Shown here piece by piece: positions 44,864 to 56,432 of a stretch of 64,000 nucleotides of DNA. The notes beneath the pieces are model-generated. The model made no database searches and was not told the origin of the DNA. It worked only from the letters and a program-made list of their open reading frames with translations. Position 1 is the stretch's first letter; the number at the start of each line of letters is the position of its first letter. This DNA comes from Methylobacterium terrae. GTDB taxonomy: Bacteria; Pseudomonadota; Alphaproteobacteria; Rhizobiales; Beijerinckiaceae. The position numbers and the translations under genes were made by a program. The DNA lies in NCBI RefSeq assembly GCF_003173755.1, contig NZ_CP029553.1, positions 2,244,501 to 2,308,500 on the forward strand. The letters run 5' to 3'.

Positions 44864-45859
44864 GTGGGTTTGAGCGAGGCAGAGGTGCGGGAGGGCGTGA
44901 TCCCGGAAGGGGAGGGGAGCGAGCGGCTCGACCGGGCGCTGGCGCGGCTGTGGCCGGACCTGTCGCGCAGCCGCCTGCAGGCGCTGATCCGCGAGGGCCG
45001 GGTGACCCTGGAGGGGGCGCCCGCGGGCGATGCCTCCGCCAAGGTCGCGGGCGGCCAGCGCGTCGCCGTGGCGGTGCCGGCGCCGCGCCCGGCCGAGCCG
45101 GAGCCGGAGGCCCGCGACCTCGCCGTCGTCTACGAGGACGACGACCTGATCGTGATCGACAAGCCAGCGGGGCTCGTCGTGCATCCGGGCGCGGGCAACG
45201 ACAGCGGCACGCTCGTCAACGCGCTCCTCGCCCATTGCGGCGCGAGCCTGTCGGGCATCGGCGGCGTCGCGCGGCCGGGCATCGTCCACCGCCTCGACAA
45301 GGACACGACCGGCCTGATGGTGGTGGCCAAGACCGACCTCGCCCATCAGGACCTCTCGGCGCAGTTCGCCGATCACGGCCGCACCGGGCCGCTGGAGCGG
45401 GCCTATCTCGCCCTGGTCTGGGGCGTGCCGGAGCCGGCCCAAGGGACGATCGACGCGGCGCTCGCCCGCTCGGAGCGCAACCGCGAGAAGATCGCGGTGG
45501 TGCGCGAGGGCCGCGGCCGCCACGCGATCACCCACTACCGCACCGAGGGTGTTCTCGGGCATCAGGAGCCGGTCGGGCTCGTGCGCTGCCGGCTCGAGAC
45601 CGGGCGCACGCACCAGATCCGCGTGCACCTGGCGCATCGCGGCCATCCGCTGCTCGGGGACGCGGTCTACGGCGCGGCGTTCCGCACCAAGGCGAACCGC
45701 TTGGGTGCGGAGGAGCGCGCGGCGCTCGACGCCCTCGGCCGCCAGGCGCTGCACGCGGCGCTCCTCGGTTTTCGCCACCCCCGGACCGGCGAGGCGCTCC
45801 GGTTCGAGAGCCCGCCGCCGCCCGACATGGCCCGGCTGATCGCGGCACTGACGTCCTGA
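44864..45859 (+). CDS. RluD-family 23S rRNA pseudouridine synthase
   Basis: A ~331-residue enzyme. An N-terminal S4 RNA-binding domain (about 15-75: ERLDRALARLWPDLSRSRLQ) is followed by the RluA/RluD catalytic domain with the active-site Asp in PGIVHRLDKDTTGLMV. GRTHQIRVHL lies further on. It probably modifies helix 69 of 23S rRNA. Starts at GTG 44864 or TTG 44870 are possible; the frame from 44759 would run into the tRNA and is excluded. The gene is divergent from tRNA-Glu. Confidence 0.9.
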   Translation: MGLSEAEVREGVIPEGEGSERLDRALARLWPDLSRSRLQALIREGRVTLEGAPAGDASAKVAGGQRVAVAVPAPRPAEPEPEARDLAVVYEDDDLIVIDKPAGLVVHPGAGNDSGTLVNALLAHCGASLSGIGGVARPGIVHRLDKDTTGLMVVAKTDLAHQDLSAQFADHGRTGPLERAYLALVWGVPEPAQGTIDAALARSERNREKIAVVREGRGRHAITHYRTEGVLGHQEPVGLVRCRLETGRTHQIRVHLAHRGHPLLGDAVYGAAFRTKANRLGAEERAALDALGRQALHAALLGFRHPRTGEALRFESPPPPDMARLIAALTS

Positions 45860-46108
45860 ACGGGACGAAGAACCCTCCCCCGGACGTCTCATGGAAGGGG
45901 GGGGCGGTCCGCGCTCACCCTGCGTCAGTGCGGCACCGCACGCGGCAAACGGCCACGGCAGCACAAACCGGCGCTTCACGCGTTAGTCGCGACACCCGTC
46001 GCTACCGGGCCGGACCGCTCTCTGCTATGGTGGCAGATCGAACGGCCGGCCAACGGGAGGTCGTTCGCGCTCGCCCAGTCTTCGAAGGGGAGCTTCTAGG
46101 AGGTTGGA

Positions 46109-46999
46109 ATGGCTGCTGCACTTCCCGTGCTCGCCAACGAAGGGGGCCTGTCGCGCTACCTCGACGAGATCCGCCGGTTCCCGATGCTGGAGCCGACGGA
46201 GGAATACATGCTCGCCAAGAGCTGGCGCGAGCATGGCGATCGCGACGCCGCCCACAAGCTCGTGACCTCCCACCTGCGCCTCGTGGCCAAGATCGCCATG
46301 GGCTATCGCGGCTACGGCCTGCCGATCGGCGAGGTGGTGTCCGAGGGAAATGTCGGCCTGATGCAGGCCGTCAAGCGCTTCGATCCCGACAAGGGCTTCC
46401 GCCTCGCCACCTATGCGATGTGGTGGATCAAGGCGGCGATTCAAGAATACATCCTGCGCTCGTGGTCGCTCGTGAAGATGGGCACGACCGCGAACCAGAA
46501 GAAGCTGTTCTTCAACCTGCGCAAGGCCAAGGGCCGCATCTCCGCCCTCGACGAGGGCGACCTGCGCCCCGACCAGGTCAAGCAGATCGCCACCCGGCTG
46601 GGCGTGCCCGAGCAGGACGTGATCGACATGAACCGCCGCCTCGGCGGCGACGCGTCGCTCAACGCCCCCTTGCGCGAGGAGGGCGAGGGCGAGTGGCAGG
46701 ACTGGCTCGTCGACGACAGCCCGACCCAGGAGACCGTGCTCGCCCGCGAGGAGGAGGGGCAGAACCGCCTCGCCGCCCTCAAGGACGCGCTCGGCGTGCT
46801 CAACCCGCGCGAGCGCCGGATCTTCGAGGCCCGGCGGCTGGCCGACGACCCGATCACGCTGGAAGACCTCTCCAGCGAGTTCGGCGTCTCCCGCGAGCGG
46901 GTGCGGCAGATCGAGGTGCGGGCCTTCGAGAAGGTGCAGGACGCGGTCAAGCGCAACCTCGCTACCCGCGAGGCGCCGCGGGCCGGGGTGCCGGCCTGA
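46109..46999 (+). CDS. rpoH: RNA polymerase sigma factor RpoH (sigma-32)
   Basis: The heat-shock sigma factor, 296 residues. Region 2 has FDPDKGFRLATYAMWWIKAA, and the RpoH box is NQKKLFFNLRKAKGRI at about residues 130-145, diagnostic for sigma-32. Region 4 has SSEFGVSRERVRQIEVRAFE. A strong AGGAGG ribosome binding site lies 7 nt upstream of ATG. The 249-nt upstream gap has no gene. In E. coli and alphaproteobacteria it directs chaperone and protease genes. Confidence 0.97.
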   Translation: MAAALPVLANEGGLSRYLDEIRRFPMLEPTEEYMLAKSWREHGDRDAAHKLVTSHLRLVAKIAMGYRGYGLPIGEVVSEGNVGLMQAVKRFDPDKGFRLATYAMWWIKAAIQEYILRSWSLVKMGTTANQKKLFFNLRKAKGRISALDEGDLRPDQVKQIATRLGVPEQDVIDMNRRLGGDASLNAPLREEGEGEWQDWLVDDSPTQETVLAREEEGQNRLAALKDALGVLNPRERRIFEARRLADDPITLEDLSSEFGVSRERVRQIEVRAFEKVQDAVKRNLATREAPRAGVPA

Positions 47000-47029
47000 C
47001 GGGCCGGTGCCGGGCCGCGGCGCCCGGCG

Positions 47030-47962
47030 CTACCCGATTGGCATCCAGGCCGAGAGGCCGATCAGCACCAGCGGCATCACCGCGAGCGCCAGCACGGTCT
47101 GCATCGCCGTGATGCCGGCCATGAGCGGCGCGTCGCCGCCGAGCTGGCGCGCCAGGATGTAGGCCGAGGAGGCGGTGGGCAGGACCTGGAACAGCAGGGC
47201 CGTGGTGAGCGCCGGCCCGTTCAGGCCGAGGAGCGAGGCGACCGCCAGGGTCGCCGCCGGCATCGCCAGAAACTTCATCGCCGATGCCGACGCGACCGGC
47301 CGCAGCCAGGCCCGCGCGCCTCCGAACTCGAGCGCCGCGCCGACGCAGAGGAGGCCGATCGGCAGCGAGGCCGCGCCGAGCGTGCGCAGGGCGGGCTCCA
47401 GGCCCGGCGGCAGGCCCCAGCCGAGGAGCTGGACCGCCATCCCGGCGAGCGAGGACACGATCAGCGGGTTGGTGGCGAGCTGCCGGACGATGCCGCGGGC
47501 CGTCAGCCGCGCCGCGCCGTGGCGGGCGAAGACGAGCACGCACAGGATGTTGACCGTCGGCACGATCGCCGCGTTGCAGATCGCCGCGAGCGCGATGCCC
47601 TTCTGGCCGAACAGGCCGGCGGCGAGCGTGACGCCGACGTAGTTGTTGAAGCGCACGCTGCCCTGGAACACCGAGGTGAAGGCCGGCCCGTCGACCCGGA
47701 GCAGCGGCCGCACCGCCAGGACGAGGGCCGCCACGGCGAGGGTCGAGAGGATCAGGGTCAGGGCGAGCGCGCCGACCGGCACCGCCTCGACCCGCGCGGT
47801 GGCGAGGCCGTGGAAGAACAGGCTCGGCAAGAGCACGAAGTAGCCCAGCCGCTCCGCCTGCGGCCAGAAGCTCTCGGCGAGGAAGCGGCGGCGGCGCAGG
47901 GCGAAGCCGAGGGCGGTGAGGAGGACGACCGGCAGGAGGGCCAGCAGGACGGCGCCGGTCAT
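47030..47962 (-). CDS. AEC-family transporter
   Basis: A 310-residue membrane protein of the auxin efflux carrier family with about ten helices. Typical features are FHGLATARVEAVPVGALALT, FNNYVGVTLAAGLFG and the C-terminal QVLPTASSAYILARQLGGDA. Bacterial members carry dicarboxylates or similar small acids; the substrate is not predictable. ATG 47962 gives the family N-terminus (MTGAVLLALLPVVLLTALGF). It converges with rpoH. Confidence 0.88.
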   Translation of the reverse strand: MTGAVLLALLPVVLLTALGFALRRRRFLAESFWPQAERLGYFVLLPSLFFHGLATARVEAVPVGALALTLILSTLAVAALVLAVRPLLRVDGPAFTSVFQGSVRFNNYVGVTLAAGLFGQKGIALAAICNAAIVPTVNILCVLVFARHGAARLTARGIVRQLATNPLIVSSLAGMAVQLLGWGLPPGLEPALRTLGAASLPIGLLCVGAALEFGGARAWLRPVASASAMKFLAMPAATLAVASLLGLNGPALTTALLFQVLPTASSAYILARQLGGDAPLMAGITAMQTVLALAVMPLVLIGLSAWMPIG

Positions 47963-48503
47963 GGGGCGGGGGTCAAGGCGAGGCTGCCTTCGGAGGGAGG
48001 GGCGATCGGGCGACGCGGCATCGCCGGCCGGATCCGGGAAGGGATGACGGCCCAGCTTAAGCCGTCGGCCCGGACCCTCCCACCCGCTTCGGAGGAGGGC
48101 GGCCATGCGTGCGGGGCTCCGACCGCGCAGTCGGCATTGTCGAGCGATGGGGTTCCCGGTCCGAGCATGTCGCCCGGGGGGCACGGCGTCGGCCCCCGGC
48201 GTGAGCGCCGAGGGGTCGCTTGGCGTACGGGCACCCCGTGCGGCGGGTTTCGCCCGCGCCGGTCGCGGGCATCGTTCGCGCGAGGCCGGCTCGATCCAGC
48301 CGGCGCTCCGCGCGATCGCCTCTGCTCGATTGTAAAATGAAGTTGTAGTCGTGAAGACCGAGATCCGTGGCGCAGGGCGAGAGGCGACGTTCCATAATAC
48401 GCATTGGAGTATCTATGGTGCCCGCATCTTCGTTTTATACTCGATAAATTAATTAGATGTTAAGCAGGCTATTTTACCTTGCGTGAGCTGAAGGGATAGA
48501 TTC
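47963..48503. other. Intergenic region with AT-rich promoter area
   Basis: This 541-bp gap holds divergent upstream regions for the AEC transporter and the chemoreceptor. Roughly the last 90 nt (48420-48480) are strikingly AT-rich for this genome, with TTTTATACTCGATAAATTAA, and probably contain the chemoreceptor promoter. No gene is recognised. Confidence 0.5.
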
Positions 48504-50190
48504 ATGCTGCGCCTGTCGAACCTCAAGATCCTGCACAAGATCTCCAGCATCATCGTTCTGATCGGCCTGATCGTCGGGGGTTGCATCTGGTACGCGCAGG
48601 CGCGCATGTCGACGATCGACGAGGCCTATAGCCTCTTCATGGTGCAGGAAGCCCGCGCCGTCGCGACGGCGCGCCGTACGAACCGCTACGCGTTCGAGCT
48701 CAACTACTGGGTCTACCGCATCATCGCCGAGACCGAGAACGATCAGGTGCTCGCGGCGGATGCGGGGTTCGCGGCGGCCATGCCCAAGATCGGGAGGACG
48801 CTCGAGGACCTGCGAGGGCAAGCGCCCACCTTCACGGCCCGCATCGACGCGCAGATCGTCCGGGTCGACCGCTTCGTCGAGAACGTCAAGGAGGTTCGCC
48901 GCCTCGGCCTCGCCAACCACAACGCCGAGGCCATCGCCCTCGTGCACCGCACCATCGATCCGACCTTCAACGCCATGGTCGAGGAAGGCAACGCGCTCGC
49001 CGACGACATCCGCGCCTACATGGAGAAGAACTCGACAAGCCTCACCGACCAGACCACAGCCACCCGCCGCAGCCTGATCGGCCTCGGCGCCATGGGCATT
49101 CTGGCCGGGCTCCTCGCGGCGACCGTGATCGCGGTCTCGGGCATCACGCGCCCGCTCGGCCGCCTCGTCGCGGTGCTGCAGCGCATGGCCGCCGGCGAGA
49201 CGGCGGCCGAGATCCGGGAGGCGCGGCGACGAGATCGGCGCCGTCGGCCGGGCGGTCGAGGGCATCAAGGCCATGGTGGCGCAGAAGGCTGCCGAGCAGG
49301 CCGAGATCCGGCGCATCGCCGACGAGGCCGCCGCCCACGCGCGCAGGCGCACGATGATGGAGCTCGCCGACGGGTTCGAGCGCGCCGTGGGCGGCATCGT
49401 CGGCATCGTCTCGTCCTCGGCCACCGAGCTTCAGGCGACCGCCCGGCAGATGACCGCGACGGCGGCCGAGACCGCGTCGCAATCGACCGCGGTCGCGGCG
49501 GCGGCGGAGGAGGCGGCCGCCAATGTCGGCACGGTGGCCGCCGCCGCCGAGGAGCTGGGTGCGGCGGTGCAGGAGATCGGCCGGCAGGTCGCCGGCTCGT
49601 CCGGCCTCGCCCAGTCCGCCGTCGCCGAGGCCGACCAGACCTCGCGGCTCGTGCAGGAACTCGTCCAGGCCGCCGAGCAGATCGGGGCCATGGTCGGGAT
49701 GATCTCCACCATCGCCGGCCAGACCAACCTGCTCGCGCTGAACGCCACGATCGAGGCGGCCCGGGCCGGAGCCGCCGGCCGCGGCTTCGCCGTCGTGGCG
49801 GCCGAGGTGAAGGATCTCGCCGCGCAGACGGCCCGGGCGACCGAGGAGATCGGCCAGCGCATCGGCCAGGTGCAGGGCGTGACCGGCCAGGCCGTCGGCG
49901 CCATCGGGGCCATCGCCGGGCGGATCCGGGAGATCAACGGCGTCGCGGCCTCCATCGCATCGGCGGTGGAGCAGCAGGGCGCGGCGACGCAGGAGATCGT
50001 CCGCAACGTGGCGCAGGCCGCGAGCGGCACCTCCGAGGTGACCGGCAACATCGCGGGCGTGGCGCGGGCCTCCGAGGACACGGGCGCGGCCGCGCATCAG
50101 GTTCTCGCCTCGGCCTCGGAGCTGTCGCGCCAGTCCGAGCACCTCTCGGCGGAGGTCCACCGCTTCCTCGCCACCGTCCGGGCCGCGTGA
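48504..50190 (+). pseudogene. Methyl-accepting chemotaxis protein, single frameshift
   Basis: A chemoreceptor that senses a periplasmic signal and controls CheA. The first frame encodes a membrane helix (about 10-30), a four-helix-bundle-type periplasmic domain, a second helix ([20 protein letters not shown]) and the start of HAMP. HAMP and the signalling domain continue in another frame: [16 protein letters not shown], then [18 protein letters not shown] [15 protein letters not shown] and the hairpin tip. The break is at about 49218-49232 (GGAGGCGCGGCGACGAG); two extra bases there would give a 562-residue protein with the usual ARGDEIG. The hairpin tip is intact, so loss of function depends only on this shift. 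Confidence 0.87.
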
Positions 50191-50243
50191 ACGGCACGCG
50201 CGGGTTTCGGAGGCTCACGGGCTGGAGAGCCTCCGAACGGCCC

Positions 50244-53237
50244 TCACGCCCCGATCAGATCGCGGATGCGGGCCGCCAGCATGTCCACCGCGAAGGGCTT
50301 CGTCAGCACCGCCATCCCCGGCTCGAGCTGGCCGTTGCTCAGGAGGGCGTTCTCGGCGAAGCCGGTGATGAACAGGACCTTGAGATCGGGGCGGGTCACC
50401 CGCGCCGCGTCCGCCATCTGGCGGCCGTTCAGGCCGCCGGGCAGGCCGACATCGGTGATCAGGAGGTCGATCCGGGCGTCGGATTGCAGGATATTCAGGC
50501 CGGCGCCGCCATCCGTCGCCTCGACGGCCGCGTAGCCGAGGTCGCCCAGGACGTCCGCGACCAGCATGCGCACGGTCGGCTCGTCGTCCACGACCAGCAC
50601 GGTCTCGCCGGCCGCCGCGACGGGGTGCAGGCGGTTCTCCGCCGGGGTCTCGTCGGCCTCCGCCCGGCCGCGATGGCGCGGCAGGTAGATGCTGACGGTC
50701 GTGCCCTCGCCCTCCTCGGAGTGGATGCGCACCTGCCCGCCGGATTGCTTGGCGAAGCCGTAGATCATCGAGAGGCCGAGGCCCGTGCCCTGGCCGAGCG
50801 GCTTCGTCGTGAAGAACGGGTCGAACGCCTTGGCGATCACCTCCGGGGGCATCCCGGTGCCGGTGTCGGAGACCGCGAGCGACAGGTACTCGCCCTCCGG
50901 CATGTCCTGCCGCCGCGCCGCCTGGCCGTCGATCCGGCGGTTGCCGGTCTCGATCGTGATGCGGCCGCCGTCGGGCATCGCGTCGCGGGCGTTGATGCAC
51001 AGGTTCAGCAGCGCGTTCTCGAGCTGCGAGGGGTCGACGAGGGCCGGCCACAGGTCGGGCAGGAAGACGGTATCGATCCGGACGCTCGGCCCGACCGTGC
51101 GCTGGATCAGCTCGATCATGCCGCCCACCAGCGCGTTGACGTCGGTGGCCTTGGGATCGAGCGTCTGGCGGCGCGAGAAGGCGAGCAGGCGGTGGGTCAG
51201 CGCCGCCGCCCGCCGCGTCGCCCCTTGCGCCGCGACCATGTACTTCTCGACGTCCTGGAGGCGGCCCTGGCCGATGCGGGCGTTCATCAGCTCGAGCGAG
51301 CCCGAGATGCCGGCGAGCAGGTTGTTGAAGTCGTGGGCGAGGCCACCGGTGAGCTGGCCCACCGCCTCCATCTTCTGCGACTGGCGCAGCTGCTCCTCCG
51401 CCTGCATCAGATCGGCGGTCCGCTCCGTCACGCGCTGCTCCAGGGTGCCGTTCAGCGCGCGCAGCTGGGCGAGGGCGCGGTCGCGCTCCTGCTCGACGCT
51501 GCGGCGCTCCTCGACGTCGAGGAGGACGCCGGGGAAGCTCAGCGGCGCCCCGTCCGGGCCGCGATCGACGCGGCCGTTGGCCTCGATCCAGTAATAGTGC
51601 CCGTCCGCGCGGCGCACTCGGTACTGGTGGGCGTAGGCGCCGCCCCGCGCGATCACCTCGTCGATCGCCGCGGCGAGCCCGGCCTGGTCGTCGGGATGGA
51701 CGGTCGCGACGATCTGGGCGAGCGGGATGCCGTCCCGGCCCAGCGCCGGGTCGAGGCCGAAGGCCCCGGCGAAGCCCTCGTCGACGGTGAACCGGTCGCC
51801 GGGGATGTCCCAGTGCCAGGTGCCGATGATCGCGCCGGCGGCGAGGGCGAGCTGCACCCGCTCCACGTTCTCGCGGGCGACCGCCTCGCTGGCGCGCAGG
51901 CGCTCCTCGGCGCTGCGCCGCGCGGTCACGTCGTTGAAGATGATGGCGATCTGCCGGTCGTCGGGCTCGCCGACCGGGACGGCCCGGACGTCGAACCAGC
52001 GCTTGAACGCCTCGGCATAGTTCTCGAAGTTCGTCGGCTCCCGGGTCTTGGCGACGCGCCCGTAGGTCTCGAACCAGAACCGCTCCAGGTCCGGGGCGAA
52101 CTCGGTCACCCACTTGCCGCGCAGGTTGACGCCGGCCTCGCGCTCGAAGGCCGGGTTGGCCTCGAGGAAGCGGTAATCCACCGGCCGGTCGTCGGCGTCG
52201 AACTTGACCTCGACGATGGCGAAGGCCGCCTCGATCGTGTCGAGGATCGTCCGGAAGCGCTCCTCGCTCGCCCGCAGGGCGGTCTCCGCCGTGCGCAACC
52301 CGGTCATGTCGAGCATGGCGCCGATCATGCGCACGGCCCGGCCGCCGGCGTCCCGGATCACGTGGCCCCGGTCGAGCACCTCCGCGTAGGAGCCGTCCGC
52401 GCGGCGGAAGCGGTACTCGTCGGCCCAGGCCGCCTCGGCGCCGTCGATCACCGCGTGGATGGAGTGGTCGATGCGGGCCCTGTCGTCGGGGTGGATCTGG
52501 GCGATCCACCAGTCGCCGGTCGGCTCCACGCGGTCGAGGGCGTGCCCGTAGGCCCGGGTCAGCGCCTCGTTCCAGAGCACGCCGTTGGTGGTCAGGTCCC
52601 AGTCCCAGATCGCGTCGTTGGTCGCCCGGGCGGCGAGCCGGTAACGGGCCTCGGTCTCCTTGAGGGCGATGCCGGCCAGGTGCTCGCTGGTGCGGTCGCG
52701 CATGATCTTCACGAAGCCGGCATGCGCGCCCGCCTCGCCGCGCAGCGGCATCAGCTCGCCCGAGGCCCAGAACCGCCGGCCGCCCTCGCGCATGTGCCAG
52801 CGCTCGTCGGACGCGCGCCCCTCGCGCAGCGCCTGCCGCATCTCCCGGGCGGGGCGGTCCTCCGCCCGGTCCTCGGGCGTGAACAGACGCTCGGCGCTCC
52901 GGCCGCGCATCTCCGCGGCGGTCCAGCCCATCACGTGCTCCGCACCGGGATTCCAGTCGGTGATGATGCCGGCGGGATCGGTGACGATCATCGCGACGTC
53001 GACCGCGCTGTCGAAGATCGCCCGCTGGCGCGCCTCGCTGCGGGCCAGGGCCGCCCGGCTGGCCTCGAGGGCCGCCGCCAGATCCTGCGGAGCGTCGGAC
53101 GCCTCGACCGCCCGGGGCCCGGGCTGCGCGGCGTCCGACGCCGCATCGATCCCGGCCGCCTCCAGGACCCCGCGCAGGCGCACGACTTCCGCTTCGAGCG
53201 CGTCGCGCGAAAGGGTTCTCAGCACGTCCCCGGACAC
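50244..53237 (-). CDS. Multi-PAS hybrid histidine kinase
   Basis: A 997-residue soluble sensor. Four PAS/PAC domains (about 65-180, 195-315, 325-455 and 460-580) come first, with PAC ends such as MLDMTGLRTAE. They are followed by a coiled coil, a HisKA-type region with the phospho-acceptor His in LAHDFNNLLAGI near residue 632, and the HATPase_c domain (NLCINARDAMPDGG, DTGTGMPPEVIAKAFDPFFT). A C-terminal receiver domain (about 875-995) has Asp in LLITDVGLPGG and Lys in VLTKPF. No membrane segment is seen. The partner regulator is not adjacent. It converges with the chemoreceptor. Confidence 0.93.
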   Translation of the reverse strand: MSGDVLRTLSRDALEAEVVRLRGVLEAAGIDAASDAAQPGPRAVEASDAPQDLAAALEASRAALARSEARQRAIFDSAVDVAMIVTDPAGIITDWNPGAEHVMGWTAAEMRGRSAERLFTPEDRAEDRPAREMRQALREGRASDERWHMREGGRRFWASGELMPLRGEAGAHAGFVKIMRDRTSEHLAGIALKETEARYRLAARATNDAIWDWDLTTNGVLWNEALTRAYGHALDRVEPTGDWWIAQIHPDDRARIDHSIHAVIDGAEAAWADEYRFRRADGSYAEVLDRGHVIRDAGGRAVRMIGAMLDMTGLRTAETALRASEERFRTILDTIEAAFAIVEVKFDADDRPVDYRFLEANPAFEREAGVNLRGKWVTEFAPDLERFWFETYGRVAKTREPTNFENYAEAFKRWFDVRAVPVGEPDDRQIAIIFNDVTARRSAEERLRASEAVARENVERVQLALAAGAIIGTWHWDIPGDRFTVDEGFAGAFGLDPALGRDGIPLAQIVATVHPDDQAGLAAAIDEVIARGGAYAHQYRVRRADGHYYWIEANGRVDRGPDGAPLSFPGVLLDVEERRSVEQERDRALAQLRALNGTLEQRVTERTADLMQAEEQLRQSQKMEAVGQLTGGLAHDFNNLLAGISGSLELMNARIGQGRLQDVEKYMVAAQGATRRAAALTHRLLAFSRRQTLDPKATDVNALVGGMIELIQRTVGPSVRIDTVFLPDLWPALVDPSQLENALLNLCINARDAMPDGGRITIETGNRRIDGQAARRQDMPEGEYLSLAVSDTGTGMPPEVIAKAFDPFFTTKPLGQGTGLGLSMIYGFAKQSGGQVRIHSEEGEGTTVSIYLPRHRGRAEADETPAENRLHPVAAAGETVLVVDDEPTVRMLVADVLGDLGYAAVEATDGGAGLNILQSDARIDLLITDVGLPGGLNGRQMADAARVTRPDLKVLFITGFAENALLSNGQLEPGMAVLTKPFAVDMLAARIRDLIGA

Positions 53238-53579
53238 TGGTCAGCCTTTCCTCAGGGGCACGCTTCTACCTGCAACCTCCAGCACGCACAATCAGATCGG
53301 ACGAGCCCGGTATCCGGCGAAGTCGCTACCGCTTCGCCGGAACGGGCCGCAACATCACTCGTTTGGGGCCGGTTTCGATCGCCGCGCGATCGGCGGCCGT
53401 GCCGGATCGGACACAGGTCGCGCCACGGGTTCGCGGGGCGGGGCGGCACCCCCGCGGGCGGTCCGCGGCGTCTCGCCTCCCGGGTACGACGCGGGCCATC
53501 CGGCCTCCCGGACGCCCATCAACGCCGGCAGGCGGCCCTGTCGCGACCGGACCCGCCGGGCGTCAGCCCCGCGCCGTCC
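53238..53579. other. Intergenic region with a candidate terminator hairpin
   Basis: This 342-bp gap lies between the histidine kinase start and the end of the 440-residue membrane protein gene, both on the minus strand. A 9-bp stem (CCGGCGAAG 53314-53322 with CTTCGCCGG 53332-53340) may end transcription of the upstream gene. Nothing else is recognised. Confidence 0.5.
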
Positions 53580-54902
53580 TCACGGCTGCCACTGCTCGAA
53601 CGCTTCGCGCAGCACCTTCTCCCCGGCATTGCCCTTCTCGAAGGTCAGGATGGCCCGGTTGCCGTTGGCGTAGCGGATCGGCAGGTCGATCCAGTTGCGC
53701 TTGAGCAGGAGGTCGGTGTTGCGCTCGATGTCGGCCTTGAGGTTCGAGAGGCCGATCAGGAACAGGTTGTCGCGCACCGGGACCGGCAGGCCGGAGACCG
53801 GCGAGCCGCGGCCGGTCTCGTCGTCCTTGAACTGGATCAGGCCGACGTCGCGTACCGTGCGGTTCGGATCGGTCGAGGTGAAGGTGAGCTCGAGGATGTG
53901 CGAGGCCGGCAGCGTCGCGTCGGTGTTGCGGCGCAGGACCATGGCGAGGCTCAGGCCCGCATCGGGCACGTCGACGGTCGCCCGCACCACGGTCTGGAGC
54001 GGCTGGCCCTGGCCGGCATTGATCGCGTCGAGGCGCCAGACCACCCGGGCCTGCGTCGCCTTCGGGGCCGACCCTTGCGGGCCGTTCTCCTCGTAGAGCG
54101 TGCCGCGCTGGGCGACCGCGATGTCGGGCGTCGGCGAGGGACGGGCCGCGCCGCCCTGGGGTGCGGCGGCGGGCGCGGGCGCCGGGGCGGGGGCCTGCGG
54201 CGCCCGCTCGCCCCCGACCCGGTCGGCGAATTTCGAATCCTGGTTCTCGGCCGGCCGGTTGGGGCCGTTCTCGGCAAAGCCCGTCGGCAGGGCGGCCGGG
54301 TTGTCGCGCAGGGACCAGGCGGTGACCGCGATGGCGCCGACCACCGCCGCCAGGACCGCCGCCACGATGCCGTTGCGCACGAGGCGCGAGCGGTCGCGCT
54401 TTGGCGCCACCACGTCGAGGCGCGGGCGCTGCGGGGCGGCGAGGCCGGAATCCGGGTTCGCCGGCTCCTCGGCGGGCTCCGGGTTGCGCGGCCGGACCGG
54501 CGGCAGCTTCAGCTCGACCGGGGGACCGGCCTCGGGCAGGGCGTCGGCGTGGTGCGGGGCCGGCGCCTCGGGAGGCGACGGCTCGGGCAGGACGGCGACG
54601 GCGCGAGGCGGCGCCGGCGGCTCCTCCGGCGGCGTCTCCGGGACCGTGGGCGGCTCGGGCGGCTGCGGTGGTGCGGGTTCCGGCTCGGGCAACCCGCCAT
54701 GCTCGATCTCGAGCCGGGCGATCGCCCGGTCGAGGGAGACGCGCTCCGCCTCGATGTCGGCTTCCGACAGGGGCGGGTCGAGGGAGCGGAGCTGGCCGAT
54801 CAGCGCCGCGCGGGCGCGCTCGTAGACCGTGTGCCGCAGGTCGGGCGAGCGGTCGGGCAGGGCCTCGAGGGCGCGGGCGAGCAGGGGATAGTAATCGGCC
54901 AT
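53580..54902 (-). CDS. Single-span membrane protein next to purA, function unknown
   Basis: A 440-residue protein. The cytoplasmic N-terminus MADYYPLLARALEALPDRSP and YERARAALIGQLRS form a conserved helical domain. A long Pro/Glu-rich disordered linker (about 72-165), one transmembrane helix (about 178-198) and a periplasmic C-terminal domain (about 275-440) follow. Genes with this layout beside purA are common in Hyphomicrobiales by recall. No enzymatic motif is visible. It is transcribed with purA 72 nt upstream. Confidence 0.75.
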   Translation of the reverse strand: MADYYPLLARALEALPDRSPDLRHTVYERARAALIGQLRSLDPPLSEADIEAERVSLDRAIARLEIEHGGLPEPEPAPPQPPEPPTVPETPPEEPPAPPRAVAVLPEPSPPEAPAPHHADALPEAGPPVELKLPPVRPRNPEPAEEPANPDSGLAAPQRPRLDVVAPKRDRSRLVRNGIVAAVLAAVVGAIAVTAWSLRDNPAALPTGFAENGPNRPAENQDSKFADRVGGERAPQAPAPAPAPAAAPQGGAARPSPTPDIAVAQRGTLYEENGPQGSAPKATQARVVWRLDAINAGQGQPLQTVVRATVDVPDAGLSLAMVLRRNTDATLPASHILELTFTSTDPNRTVRDVGLIQFKDDETGRGSPVSGLPVPVRDNLFLIGLSNLKADIERNTDLLLKRNWIDLPIRYANGNRAILTFEKGNAGEKVLREAFEQWQP

Positions 54903-54974
54903 GGTCGCCGCATGCCTTGTCGTGCGGGGCGGCGGGCGTCAAGCTTCGCCCGCCGGGAACGCGGCGAAGTCCGC

Positions 54975-56267
<1,293 letters not shown>

Positions 56268-56432
56268 ATCACAAATACCCGTCCCTGCCCGCCGCGCGAA
56301 AAGCCCCGGCGCGTGCAAGGCGCGGGGCTGATCGGCTTGCGGATGGTGTCACGCGTGTGCGCTCTTCGGCGATCCCGGCCGGGAAATCAAGCGACGGCCG
56401 GTGGATGCGCCCCGCGCAGCGTGCTTGGTACG

